Assembly (NCBI RefSeq): GCF_050003625.1
Contig: NW_027445852.1
Span: forward strand, 372,001 to 436,000
DNA: 64,000 nt
From: Haematobia irritans
Lineage: Eukaryota; Arthropoda; Insecta; Diptera; Muscidae
Direction of reading: 5' to 3'
Positions within the stretch are counted from its first letter, which is position 1, and every line of letters begins with the position of its first letter. Positions 34,200 to 47,389 of the stretch are shown one piece after another. A program made the translations under genes and the position numbers. The notes beneath the pieces were generated by a model. The model had not been told where the DNA came from. It saw only the letters and a list, made by a program, of their open reading frames with translations, and searched no databases.

Positions 34200-37100
34200 A
34201 AATAAGTTTTTCATATAAAATTTCAATTTTTTGAGGATTTTCATCAAAATTTTGATTTTTTGGGGATGGTCACGAATTGAGGTCCTTTTGGCTCTAGGAC
34301 GCATATTTAAGGAGTTATGGCCAAAATAAGTTTTTCATATAAAAATTTCAATTTTTTGAGGATTTTCGTCGAAATTTGGATTTTTTGGGGGTGGTCACGA
34401 ATTGAGGTCCTTTTGGCTCTAGGACGCATATTTAAGGAGTTATGGCCAAAATAAGTTTTTCATATAAAAATTTCAATTTTTTGAGGATTTTCATCAAAAT
34501 TTTGATTTTTTGGGAGTGATCACGAATTGAGGTCCTTTTGGCTCTAGGACGCATATTTAAGGAGTTATGGCCAAAATAAGTTTTTCATATAAAATTTCAA
34601 TTTTTTGAGGATTTTCATCAAAATTTTGATTTTTTGGGGATGGTCACGAATTGAGGTCCTTTTGGCTCTAGGAAGCATATTTAAGGAGTTATGGCCAAAA
34701 TAAGTTTTTCATATAAAAATTTCAATTTTTTGAGGATTTTCATCAAAATTTTGATTTTTTGGGGATGGTCACAAATTGAGGTCCTTTTGGCTCTAGGAAG
34801 CATATTTAAGGAGTTATGGCCAAAATAAGTTTTTCATATAAAAATTTCAATTTTTTGAGGATTTTCGTCGAAATTTGGATTTTTTGGGGGTGGTCACGAA
34901 TTGAGGTCATTTTGGCTCTAGGACGCATATTTAAGGAGTTATGGCCAAAATAAGTTTTTCATATAAAAATTTCAATTTTCTGAGGATTTTCATCAAAATT
35001 TTGATTTTTTGGGAGTGATCACGAATTGAGGTCCTTTTGGCTCTAGGACGCATATTTAAGGAGTTATGGCCAAAATAAGTTTTTCATATAAAAATTTCAT
35101 TTTTTTGAGGATTTTCGTCGAAATTTTGATTTTTTGGGGGTGGTCACGAATTGAGGTCCTTTTGGTTCTAGGACGCATATTTAAGGAGTTATGGCCCAAA
35201 ATAAGTTTTTCATATAAAAATTTCATTTTTTTGAGGATTTTCGTCGAAATTTGGATTTTTTGGGGGTGGTCACGAATTGAGGTCCTTTTGGCTCTAGGAC
35301 GCATATTTAAGGAGTTATGGCCAAAATAAGTTTTTCATATAAAAATTTCAATTTTTTGAGGATTTTCATCAAAATTTGGATTTTTTGGGGATGGTCACGA
35401 ATTGAGGTCCTTTTGGCTCTAGGACGCATATTTAAGGAGTTATGGCCAAAATAAGTTTTTCATATAAAAATTTCAATTTTTTGAGGATTGTCATCAAAAT
35501 TTTGATTTTGTGGGAGTGATCACGAATTGAGGTCCTTTTGGCTCTAGGACGCATATTTAAGGAGTTATGGCCAAAATAAGTTTTTCATATAAAAATTTCA
35601 TTTTTTTGAGGATTTTCATCAAAATTTTGATTTTTTGGGAGTGATCACGAATTGAGGTCCTTTTGGCTATAGGACGCATATTTAAGGAGTTATGGCCAAA
35701 ATAAGTTTTTCATATAAAAATTTCAATTTTTTGAGGATTGTCATCAAAATTTTGATTTTGTGGGAGTGATCACGAATTGAGGTCCTTTTAGCTCTAGGAC
35801 GCATATTTAAGGAGTTATGGCCAAAATAAGTTTTTCATATAAAAATTTCATTTTTTTGAGGATTTTCGTCGAAATTTTGATTTTTTGGGGGTGGTCACGA
35901 ATTGAGGTCCTTTTGGCGCTAGGACGCATATTTAAGGAGTTATGGCCAAAATAAGTTTTTCATATAAAAATTTCAATTTTTTGAGGATTGTCATCAAAAT
36001 TTGGATTTTTTGGGAGTGATCACGAATTGAGGTCCTTTTGGCTATAGGACGCATATTTAAGGAGTTATGGCCAAAATAAGTTTTTCATATAAAAATTTCA
36101 ATTTTTTGAGGATTTTCGTCGAAATTTGGATTTTTAGGGGGTGGTCACGAATTGAGGTCCTTTTGGCTCTAGGACGCATATTTAAGGAGTTATGGCCCAA
36201 AATAAGTTTTTCATATAAAAATTTAAATTTGTTGAGGATTTTCATCAAAATTTTGATTTTTTGGGAGTGATCACGAATTGAGGTCCTTTTGGCTCTAGGA
36301 CGCATATTTAAGGAGTTATGGCCAAAATAAGTTTTTCATATAAAAATTTCAATTTTCTGAGGATTTTCATCAAAATTTGGATTTTTTGGGGGTGGTCACG
36401 AATTGAGGTCCTTTTGGCTCTAGGACGCATATTTAAGGAGTTATGGCCAAAATAAGTTTTTCATATAAAAATTTCAATTTTTTGAGGATTGTCATCAAAA
36501 TTTGGATTTTTTGGGAGTGATCACGAATTGAGGTCATTTTGGCTCTAGGACGCATATTTAAGGAGTTGTGGCCAAAATAAGTTTTTCATATAAAAATTTC
36601 AATTTTTTGAGGATTTTCATCAAAATTTTGATTTTTTGGGAGTGATCACGAATTGAGGTCCTTTTGGCTCTAGGACGCATATTTAAGGAGTTATGGCCAA
36701 AATAAGTTTTTCATATAAAAATTTCAATTTTCTGAGGATTTTCGTCGAAATTTTGATTTTTTGGGGGTGGTCACGAATTGAGGTCCTTTTGGCTCTAGGA
36801 CGCATATTTAAGGAGTTATGGCCAAAATAAGTTTTTCATATAAAAATTTCAATTTTTTGAGGATTTTCATCAAAATTTTGATTTTTTGGGGATGGTCACG
36901 AATTGAGGTCATTTTGGCTCTAGGACGCATATTTAAGGAGTTATGGCCAAAATAAGTTTTTCATATAAAAATTTAAATTTTTTGAGGATTTTCATCAAAA
37001 TTTTGATTTTTTGGGGATGGTCACGAATTGAGGTCCTTTTGGCTCTAGGACGCATATTTAAGGAGTTATGGCCAAAATAAGTTTTTCATATAAAATTTCA

Positions 37101-37560
37101 ATTTTTTGAGGATTTTCGTCGAAATTTGGATTTATTGGGGGTGGTCACGAATTGAGGTCCTTTTGGCTCTAGGACGCATATTTAAGGAGTTATGGCCAAA
37201 ATAAGTTTCTCATATAAAAATTTCTATTTTTTGAGGATTTTCATCAAAATTGTGATTTTTTGGGGATGGTCACGAATTGAGGTCCTTTTGGCTCTAGGAC
37301 GCATATTTAAGGAGTTATGGCCCAAATAAGTTTTTCATATAAAAATTTCATTTTTTTGAGGATTTTCGTCGAAATTTTGATTTTTTGGGAGTGGTCACGA
37401 ATTGAGGTCCTTTTGGCTCTAGGACGCATATTTAAGGAGTTGTGGCCAAAATAAGTTTTTCATATAAAATTTTCAATTTTTTGAGGATTTTCATCAAAAT
37501 TTTGATTTTTTGGGGATGGTCACGAATTGAGGTCATTTTGGCTCTAGGACGCATATTTAA
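34200..37560. repeat. Recurrent ~3.4 kb segment, copy 1
   Basis: It matches 47,390-50,995. The offset is 13,189 from 34.2 to 35.8 kb, 13,064 after one monomer (35,821-35,945) that the other copy lacks, and 13,435 near 37,251 after three monomers that only the other copy has. Diagnostic shared variants: TCCTTTTAGCTC near 35,786 and 48,976; AATTGTGATTTTTTGG at 37,247 and 50,682; and TTGTGGCC followed by TAAAATTTTCAA near 37,440 and 50,875. A rare CACAAATTG change at about 34,771 is private to this copy. Confidence 0.8.
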
Positions 37561-38199
37561 GGAGTTATGGCCAAAATAAGTTTTTCATATAAAAATTTCA
37601 ATTTTTTGAGGATTTTCATCAAAATTTTGATTTTTTGGGGATGGTCACGAATTGAGGTCCTTTTGGCTCTAGGACGCATATTTAAGGAGTTATGGCCAAA
37701 ATAAGTTTTTCATATAAAAATTTCAATTTTCTGAGGATTTTCATCAAAATTTTGATTTTTTGGGGATGGTCACGAATTGAGGTCCTTTTGGCTCTAGGAC
37801 GCATATTTAAGGAGTTATGGCCAAAATAAATTTTTCATATAAAAATTTCAATTTTTTGAGGATTGTCATCAAAATTTTGATTTTTTGGGGGTGGTCACGA
37901 ATTGAGGTCCTTTTGGCTCTAGGACGCATATTTAAGGAGTTATGGCCAAAATAAGTTTTTCATATAAAAATTTAAATTTTTTGAGGATTTTCATCAAAAT
38001 TTTGATTTTTTGGGAGTGATCACGAATTGAGGTCCTTTTGGCTCTAGGACGCATATTTAAGGAGTTATGGCCAAAATAAGTTTTTCATATAAAAATTTCA
38101 ATTTTTTGAGGATTTTCATCAAAATTTTGATTTTTTGGGAGTGATCACGAATTGAGGTCCTTTTGGCTCTAGGACGCATATTTAAGGAGTTATGGCCAA
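37561..38199. repeat. Satellite segment with a local 1,125 bp offset repeat
   Basis: The AAAATAAATTTTTC unit at 37,823 and its neighbours (CAATTTTCTG before; TAAATTTTTTG with GGGAGTGATCAC after) recur exactly nine monomers later at 38,948. This suggests a nine-unit tandem duplication that joins this stretch to the start of the 5.1 kb block. Confidence 0.65.
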
Positions 38200-40883
38200 A
38201 ATAAGTTTTTCATATAAAAATTTCAATTTTTTGAGGATTTTCGTCGAAATTTGGATTTTTTGGGGGTGGTCACGAATTGAGGTCCTTTTGGCGCTAGGAC
38301 GCATATTTAAGGAGTTATGGCCAAAATAAGTTTTTCATATAAAAATTTCAATTTTTTGAGGATTTTCGTCGAAATTTTGATTTTTTGGGAGTGATCACGA
38401 ATTGAGGTCCTTTTGGCTCTAGGACGCATATTTAAGGAGTTATGGCCAAAATAAGTTTTTCATATAAAAATTTCAATTTTCTGAGGATTTTCATCAAAAT
38501 TTTGATTTTTTGGGGATGGTCACGAATTGAGGTCCTTTTGGCGCTAGGACGCATATTTAAGGAGTTATGGCCAAAATAAGTTTTTCATATAAAAATTTCA
38601 ATTTTTTGAGGATTGTCATCAAAATTTGGATTTTTTGGGAGTGATCACGAATTGAGGTCCTTTTGGCTATAGGACGCATATTTAAGGAGTTATGGCCAAA
38701 ATAAGTTTTTCATATAAAAATTTCAATTTTTTGAGGATTTTCATCAAAATTTTGATTTTTTGGGAGTGATCACGAATTGAGGTCCTTTTGGCTCTAGGAC
38801 GCATATTTAAGGAGTTATGGCCAAAATAAGTTTTTCATATAAAAATTTCAATTTTCTGAGGATTTTCATCAAAATTTTGATTTTTTGGGGATGGTCACGA
38901 ATTGAGGTCCTTTTGGCTCTAGGACGCATATTTAAGGAGTTATGGCCAAAATAAATTTTTCATATAAAAATTTCAATTTTTTGAGGATTGTCATCAAAAT
39001 TTTGATTTTTTGGGGGTGGTCACGAATTGAGGTCCTTTTGGCTCTAGGACGCATATTTAAGGAGTTATGGCCAAAATAAGTTTTTCATATAAAAATTTAA
39101 ATTTTTTGAGGATTTTCATCAAAATTTTGATTTTTTGGGAGTGATCACGAATTGAGGTCCTTTTGGCTCTAGGACGCATATTTAAGGAGTTATGGCCAAA
39201 ATAAGTTTTTCATATAAAAATTTCAATTTTCTGAGGATTTTCATCAAAATTTTGATTTTTTGGGGGTGGTCACGAATTGAGGTCCTTTTGGCTCTAGGAA
39301 GCATATTTAAGGAGTTATGGCCAAAATAAGTTTTTCATATAAAAATTTCAATTTTTTGAGGATTTTCATCAAAATTTTGATTTTTTGGGGATGGTCACGA
39401 ATTGAGGTCCTTTTGGCTCTAGGACGCATATTTAAGGAGTTATGGCCAAAATAAGTTTTTTATATAAAAATTTCAATTTTTTGAGGATTTTCGTCGAAAT
39501 TTGGATTTTTTGGGGGTGGTCACGAATTGAGGTCCTTTTGGCGCTAGGACGCATATTTAAGGAGTTATGGCCAAAATAAGTTTTTCATATAAAAATTTCA
39601 ATTTTTTGAGGATTTTCATCAAAATTTTGATTTTTTGGGAGTGATCACGAATTGAGGTCATTTTGGCTCTAGGACGCATATTTAAGGAGTTATGGCCCAA
39701 ATAAGTTTTTCATATAAAAATTTCAATTTTTTGAGGATTTTCGTCGAAATTTGGATTTTTTGGGGGTGGTCACGAATTGAGGTCCTTTTGGCTCTAGGAC
39801 GCATATTTAAGGAGTTATGGCCAAAATAAGTTTTTCATATAAAAATTTCAATTTTTTGAGGATTTTCATCAAAATTTGGATTTTTTGGGGGTGGTCACGA
39901 ATTGAGGTCATTTTGGCTCTAGGACGCATATTTAAGGAGTTATGGCCAAAATAAGTTTCTCATATAAAAATTTCAATTTTTTGAGGATTTTCGTCGAAAT
40001 TTGGATTTTTTGGGGGTGGTCACGAATTGAGGTCCTTTTGGCTCTAGGACGCATATTTAAGGAGTTATGGCCAAAATAAGTTTTTCATATAAAAATTTCA
40101 ATTTTTTGATGATTTTCAACAAAATTTTGATTTTTTGGGGATGGTCACGAATTGAGGTCCTTTTGGCTCTAGGACGCATATTTAAGGAGTTATGGCCAAA
40201 ATAAGTTTTTCATATAAAAATTTCAATTTTTTGAGGATTTTCGTCGAAATTTGGATTTTTAGGGGGTGGTCACGAATTGAGGTCCTTTTGGCTCTAGGAC
40301 GCATATTTAAGGAGTTATGGCCAAAATAAGTTTTTCATATAAAAATTTCAATTTTTTGAGGATTTTCGTCGAAATTTGGATTTTTTGGGGATGGTCACGA
40401 ATTGAGGTCCTTTTGGCTCTAGGACGCATATTTAAGGAGTTATGGCCCAAAATAAGTTTTTCATATAAAAATTTCAATTTTCTGAGGATTTTCATCAAAA
40501 TTTGGATTTTTTGGGGGTGGTCACGAATTGAGGTCATTTTGGCTCTAGGACGCATATTTAAGGAGTTATGGCCCAAAATAAGTTTTTCATATAAAAATTT
40601 CAATTTTCTGAGGATTTTCATCAAAATTTTGATTTTTTGGGAGTGATCACGAATTGAGGTCCTTTTGGCTCTAGGACGCATATTTAAGGAGTTATGGCCA
40701 AAATAAGTTTTTCATATAAAAATTTCAATTTTTTGAGGATTTTCGTCGAAATTTTGATTTTGTGGGAGTGATCACGAATTGAGGTCCTTTTGGCTCTAGG
40801 ACGCATATTTAAGGAGTTATGGCCCAAAATAAGTTTTTCATATAAAAATTTAAATTTGTTGAGGATTGTCATCAAAATTTTGA

Positions 40884-40909
40884 TTTTGTGGGAGTTATGG
40901 CCAAAATAA
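40884..40909. repeat. 47 bp deletion monomer, copy 5 of 6
   Basis: Same junction at 40,890, but the upstream sequence is CATCAAAATT and the unit begins with GGCCCAAAA and TAAATTTGTTG. It lacks the private changes of copies 1-4. Confidence 0.88.
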
Positions 40910-43004
40910 GTTTTTCATATAAAATTTCAATTTTTTGAGGATTTTCGTCGAAATTTTGATTTTGTGGGAGTGATCACGAATTGAGGTCCTTTTGGCTCTA
41001 GGACGCATATTTAAGGAGTTATGGCCAAAATAAGTTTTTCATATAAAAATTTCATTTTTTTGAGGATTTTCATCAAAATTTTGATTTTTTGGGAGTGATC
41101 ACGAATTGAGGTCCTTTTGGCTATAGGACGCATATTTAAGAGTTATGGCCAAAATAAGTTTTTCATATAAAAATTTCAATTTTTTGAGGATTTTCATCAA
41201 AATTTTGATTTTTTGGGGATGGTCACGAATTGAGGTCCTTTTGGCTCTAGGAAGCATATTTAAGGAGTTATGGCCAAAATAAGTTTTTCATATAAAATTT
41301 CAATTTTTTGAGGATTTTCGTCGAAATTTGGATTTTTAGGGGGTGGTCACGAATTGAGGTCCTTTTGGCTCTAGGACGCATATTTAAGGAGTTATGGCCA
41401 AAATAAGTTTTTCATATAAAAATTTCAATTTTTTGAGGATTTTCGTCGAAATTTGGATTTTTTGGGGGTGGTCACGAATTGAGGTCCTTTTGGCTCTAGG
41501 ACGCATATTTAAGGAGTTGTGGCCAAAATAAGTTTTTCATATAAAATTTTCAATTTTTTTGAGGATTTTCGTCGAAATTTGGATTTTTTGGGGGTGGTCA
41601 CGAATTGAGGTCCTTTTGGCTCTAGGACGCATATTTAAGGAGTTATGGCCCAAAATAAGTTTTTCATATAAAAATTTCAATTTTTTGAGGATTTTCGTCG
41701 AAATTTGGATTTTTTGGGGGTGGTCACGAATTGAGGTCCTTTTGGCTCTAGGACGCATATTTAAGGAGTTATGGCCAAAATAAGTTTTTCATATAAAAAT
41801 TTCATTTTTTTGAGGATTTTCGTCGAAATTTTGATTTTTTGGGGGGTGGTCACGAATTGAGGTCCTTTTGGCTCTAGGACGCATATTTAAGGAGTTATGG
41901 CCAAAATAAGTTTTTCATATAAAAATTTCATTTTTTTGAGGATTTTCGTCGAAATTTTGATTTTTTGGGGGTGGTCACGAATTGAGGTCCTTTTGGCTCT
42001 AGGACGCATATTTAAGGAGTTATGGCCAAAATAAGTTTTTCATATAAAAATTTCAATTTTTTGAGGATTTTCATCAAAATTTTGATTTTTTGGGAGTGAT
42101 CACGAATTGAGGTCCTTTTGGCTCTAGGACGCATATTTAAGGAGTTATGGCCAAAATAAGTTTTTCATATAAAATTTCAATTTTTTGAGGATTTTCGTCG
42201 AAATTTGGATTTTTTGGGGGTGGTCACGAATTGAGGTCATTTTGGCTCTGGGACGCATATTTAAGGAGTTATGGCCAAAATAAGTTTTTCATATAAAAAT
42301 TTAAATTTTTTGAGGATTTTCATCAAAATTTTGATTTTTTGGGGATGGTCACGAATTGAGGTCCTTTTGGCTATAGGACGCATATTTAAGGAGTTATGGC
42401 CAAAATAAGTTTTTCATATAAAAATTTCATTTTTTTGAGGATTGTCATCAAAATTTTGATTTTGTGGGAGTGATCACGAATTGAGGTCCTTTTGGCTCTA
42501 GGACGCATATTTAAGGAGTTATGGCCAAAATAAGTTTTTCATATAAAAATTTCAATTTTTTGAGGATTTTCATCAAAATTTTGATTTTTTGGGAGTGATC
42601 ACGAATTGAGGTCCTTTTGGCTCTAGGACGCATATTTAAGGAGTTATGGCCAAAATAAGTTTTTCATATAAAAATTTCATTTTTTTGAGGATTTTCATCA
42701 AAATTTTGATTTTTTGGGGATGGTCACGAATTGAGGTCCTTTTGGCTCTAGGACGCATATTTAAGGAGTTATGGCCAAAATAAGTTTCTCATATAAAAAT
42801 TTCATTTTTTTGAGGATTGTCATCAAAATTTTGATTTTGTGGTAGTGATCACGAATTGAGGTCCTTTTGGCTCTAGGACGCATATTTAAGGAGTTATGGC
42901 CAAAATAAGTTTTTCATATAAAAATTTAAATTTTTTGAGGATTTTCATCAAAATTTTGATTTTTTGGGAGTGATCACGAATTGAGGTCCTTTTGGCTCTA
43001 GGAC

Positions 43005-43025
43005 GCATATTTAAGTTATGGCCAA
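43005..43025. repeat. Monomer with 5 bp deletion (ATATTTAAGTTATGG)
   Basis: GGAGT between TTAA and the second GTTATGG context is reduced, giving ATTTAAGTTATGGCC near 43,009. Only one copy was seen. Confidence 0.8.
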
Positions 43026-43189
43026 AATAAGTTTTTCATATAAAAATTTCAATTTTTTGAGGATTTTCGTCGAAATTTGGATTTATTGGGGATGGTCACG
43101 AATTGAGGTCCTTTTGGCTCTAGGACGCATATTTAAGGAGTTATGGCCAAAATAAGTTTTTCATATAAAAATTTCAATTTTTTGAGGAT

Positions 43190-43235
43190 TTTCATCATAT
43201 AAAAATTTAAATTTTTTGAGGATTTTCGTCGAAAT
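43190..43235. repeat. 159 bp monomer with a 34 bp internal duplication
   Basis: The anchors at 43,100 and 43,259 are 159 bp apart. After GGATTTTCATCA the sequence returns to TATAAAAATTTAAATTTTTTGAGG and then goes on normally. The duplicated stretch runs from ATATAAAA (m64) to the TTTTCATC of m90-97. TTTTCAT occurs at both break positions (m60-66 and about m90-96), which fits an out-of-register exchange at a 7 bp match. Confidence 0.85.
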
Positions 43236-43300
43236 TTGGATTTTTAGGGGGTGGTCACGAATTGAGGTCCTTTTGGCTCTAGGACGCATATTTAAGGAGT

Positions 43301-46300
43301 TATGGCCCAAAATAAGTTTTTCATATAAAAATTTCAATTTTTTGAGGATTTTCGTCGAAATTTGGATTTTTTGGGGGTGGTCACGAATTGAGGTCCTTTT
43401 GGCGCTAGGACGCATATTTAAGGAGTTATGGCCAAAATAAGTTTTTCATATAAAAATTTCAATTTTTTGTGGATTTTCGTCGAAATTTTGATTTTTTGGG
43501 AGTGATCACGAATTGAGGTCCTTTTGGCTCTAGGACGCATATTTAAGGAGTTATGGCCAAAATAAGTTTTTCATATAAAAATTTCAATTTTCTGAGGATT
43601 TTCATCAAAATTTTGATTTTTTGGGGATGGTCACGAATTGAGGTCCTTTTGGCGCTAGGACGCATATTTAAGGAGTTATGGCCAAAATAAGTTTTTCATA
43701 TAAAAATTTCAATTTTTTGAGGATTGTCATCAAAATTTGGATTTTTTGGGAGTGATCACGAATTGAGGTCCTTTTGGCTATAGGACGCATATTTAAGGAG
43801 TTATGGCCAAAATAAGTTTTTCATATAAAAATTTCAATTTTTTGAGGATTTTCATCAAAATTTTGATTTTTTGGGAGTGATCACGAATTGAGGTCCTTTT
43901 GGCTCTAGGACGCATATTTAAGGAGTTATGGCCAAAATAAGTTTTTCATATAAAAATTTCAATTTTCTGAGGATTTTCATCAAAATTTTGATTTTTTGGG
44001 GATGGTCACGAATTGAGGTCCTTTTGGCTCTAGGACGCATATGTAAGGAGTTATGGCCAAAATAAATTTTTCATATAAAAATTTCAATTTTTTGAGGATT
44101 GTCATCAAAATTTTGATTTTTTGGGGGTGGTCACGAATTGAGGTCCTTTTGGCTCTAGGACGCATATTTAAGGAGTTATGGCCAAAATAAGTTTTTCATA
44201 TAAAAATTTAAATTTTTTGAGGATTTTCATCAAAATTTTGATTTTTTGGGAGTGATCACGAATTGAGGTCCTTTTGGCTGTAGGACGCATATTTAAGGAG
44301 TTATGGCCAAAATAAGTTTTTCATATAAAAATTTCAATTTTCTGAGGATTTTCATCAAAATTTTGATTTTTTGGGGGTGGTCACGAATTGAGGTCCTTTT
44401 GGCTCTAGGAAGCATATTTAAGGAGTTATGGCCAAAATAAGTTTTTCATATAAAAATTTCAATTTTTTGAGGATTTTCATCAAAATTTTGATTTTTTGGG
44501 GATGGTCACGAATTGAGGTCCTTTTGGGTCTAGGACGCATATTTAAGGAGTTATGGCCAAAATAAGTTTTTTATATAAAAATTTCAATTTTTTGAGGATT
44601 TTCGTCGAAATTTGGATTTTTTGGGGGTGGTCACGAATTGAGGTCCTTTTGGCGCTAGGACGCATATTTAAGGAGTTATGGCCAAAATAAGTTTTTCATA
44701 TAAAAATTTCAATTTTTTGAGGATTTTCATCAAAATTTTGATTTTTGGGGAGTGATCACGAATTGAGGTCATTTTGGCTCTAGGACGCATATTTAAGGAG
44801 TTATGGCCCAAATAAGTTTTTCATATAAAAATTTCAATTTTTTGAGGATTTTCGTCGAAATTTGGATTTTTTGGGGGTGGTCACGAATTGAGGTCCTTTT
44901 GGCTCTAGGACGCATATTTAAGGAGTTATGGCCAAAATAAGTTTTTCATATAAAAATTTCAATTTTTTGAGGATTTTCATCAAAATTTGGATTTTTTGGG
45001 GGTGGTCACGAATTGAGGTCATTTTGGCTCTAGGACGCATATTTAAGGAGTTATGGCCAAAATAAGTTTCTCATATAAAAATTTCAATTTTTTGAGGATT
45101 TTCGTCGAAATTTGGATTTTTTGGGGGTGGTCACGAATTGAGGTCCTTTTGGCTCTAGGACGCATATTTAAGGAGTTATGGCCAAAATAAGTTTTTCATA
45201 TAAAAATTTCAATTTTTTGAGGATTTTCGTCGAAATTTGGATTTTTAGGGGGTGGTCACGAATTGAGGTCCTTTTGGCTCTAGGACGCATATTTAAGGAG
45301 TTATGGCCAAAATAAGTTTTTCATATAAAAATTTCAATTTTTTGAGGATTTTCGTCGAAATTTGGATTTTTTGGGGATGGTCACGAATTGAGGTCCTTTT
45401 GGCTCTAGGACGCATATTTAAGGAGTTATGACCCAAAATAAGTTTTTCATATAAAAATTTCAATTTTCTGAGGATTTTCATCAAAATTTGGATTTTTTGG
45501 GGGTGGTCACGAATTGAGGTCATTTTGGCTCTAGGACGCATATTTAAGGAGTTATGGCCCAAAATAAGTTTTTCATATAAAAATTTCAATTTTCTGAGGA
45601 TTTTCATCAAAATTTTGATTTTTTGGGAGTGATCACGAATTGAGGTCCTTTTGGCTCTAGGACGCATATTTAAGGAGTTATGGCCAAAATAAGTTTTTCA
45701 TATAAAAATTTCAATATTTTGAGGATTTTCGTCGAAATTTTGATTTTGTGGGAGTGATCACGAATTGAGGTCCTTTTGGCTCTAGGACGCATATTTAAGG
45801 AGTTATGGCCAAAATAAGTTTTTCATATAAAAATTTCATTTTTTTGAGGATTGTCATCAAAATTTTGATTTTGTGGGAGTTATGGCCAAAATAAGTTTTT
45901 CATATAAAATTTCAATTTTTTGAGGATTTTCGTCGAAATTTTGATTTTGTGGGAGTGATCACGAATTGAGGTCCTTTTGGCTCTAGGACGCATATTTAAG
46001 GAGTTATGGCCAAAATAAGTTTTTCATATAAAAATTTCATTTTTTTGAGGATTTTCATCAAAATTTTGATTTTTTGGGAGTGATCACGAATTGAGGTCCT
46101 TTTGGCTATAGGACGCATATTTAAGGAGTTATGGCCAAAATAAGTTTTTCATATAAAAATTTCAATTTTTTGAGGATTTTCATCAAAATTTTGATTTTTT
46201 GGGGATGGTCACGAATTGAGGTCCTTTTGGCTCTAGGAAGCATATTTAAGGAGTTATGGCCAAAATAAGTTTTTCATATAAAAATTTCAATTTTTTGAGG

Positions 46301-47389
46301 ATTTTCGTCGAAATTTGGATTTTTAGGGGGTGGTCACGAATTGAGGTCCTTTTGGCTCTAGGACGCATATTTAAGGAGTTATGGCCAAAATAAGTTTTTC
46401 ATATAAAAATTTCAATTTTTTGAGGATTTTCGTCGAAATTTGGATTTTTTGGGGGTGGTCACGAATTGAGGTCCTTTTGGCTCTAGGACGCATATTTAAG
46501 GAGTTGTGGCCAAAATAAGTTTTTCATATAAAATTTTCAATTTTTTGAGGATTTTCGTCGAAATTTGGATTTTTTGGGGGTGGTCACGAATTGAGGTCCT
46601 TTTGGCTCTAGGACGCATATTTAAGGAGTTATGGCCCAAAATAAGTTTTTCATATAAAAATTTCAATTTTTTGAGGATTTTCGTCGAAATTTGGATTTTT
46701 TGGGGGTGGTCACGAATTGAGGTCCTTTTGGCTCTAGGACGCATATTTAAGGAGTTATGGCCAAAATAAGTTTTTCATATAAAAATTTCATTTTTTTGAG
46801 GATTTTCGTCGAAATTTTGATTTTTTGGGGGTGGTCACGAATTGAGGTCCTTTTGGCTCTAGGACGCATATTTAAGGAGTTATGGCCAAAATAAGTTTTT
46901 CATATAAAAATTTCATTTTTTTGAGGATTTTCGTCGAAATTTTGATTTTTTGGGGGTGGTCACGAATTGAGGTCATTTTGGCTCTGGGACGCATATTTAA
47001 GGAGTTATGGCCAAAATAAGTTTTTCATATAAAAATTTAAATTTTTTGAGGATTTTCATCAAAATTTTGATTTTTTGGGGATGGTCACGAATTGAGGTCC
47101 TTTTGGCTATAGGACGCATATTTAAGGAGTTATGGCCAAAATAAGTTTTTCATATAAAAATTTCATTTTTTTGAGGATTGTCATCAAAATTTTGATTTTG
47201 TGGGAGTGATCACGAATTGAGGTCCTTTTGGCTCTAGGACGCATATTTAAGGAGTTATGGCCAAAATAAGTTTTTCATATAAAAATTTCAATTTTTTGAG
47301 GATTTTCATCAAAATTTTGATTTTTTGGGAGTGATCACGAATTGAGGTCCTTTTGGCTCTAGGACGCATATTTAAGGAGTTATGGCCAA
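43301..47389. repeat. ~5.1 kb higher-order unit, copy 2 (shortened)
   Basis: It repeats the order of 38.2-42.6 kb with three fewer monomers and private changes: TTTTGTGGATTTTCG near 43,469, ATATGTAAGGAG near 44,040, GGGTCTAGGA near 44,528, and TTATGACCCAAAA near 45,427. The match ends at about 47,380, where a segment homologous to 34.2 kb begins. Confidence 0.78.
45869..45894. repeat. 47 bp deletion monomer, copy 6 of 6
   Basis: Same junction at 45,875, 4,985 bp after copy 5, with CATCAAAATT upstream. Confidence 0.88.

Larger units (their letters stand above)
38200..43300. repeat. ~5.1 kb higher-order unit, copy 1
   Basis: Tandem with the segment that follows. The offset is 5,111 at AAAATAAATTT (38,948/44,059), 4,985-4,986 from about 40.2 to 41.9 kb (for example the 47 bp deletion monomers at 40,890 and 45,875), and 4,736 at GCTCTGGGA (42,245/46,981). 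Each step is a loss of one or two monomers in copy 2. One monomer unique to copy 1 has TTGATGATTTTCAACAAAA near 40,107. The left part also matches 25.6-28.1 kb at offset 13,058. Confidence 0.8.
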
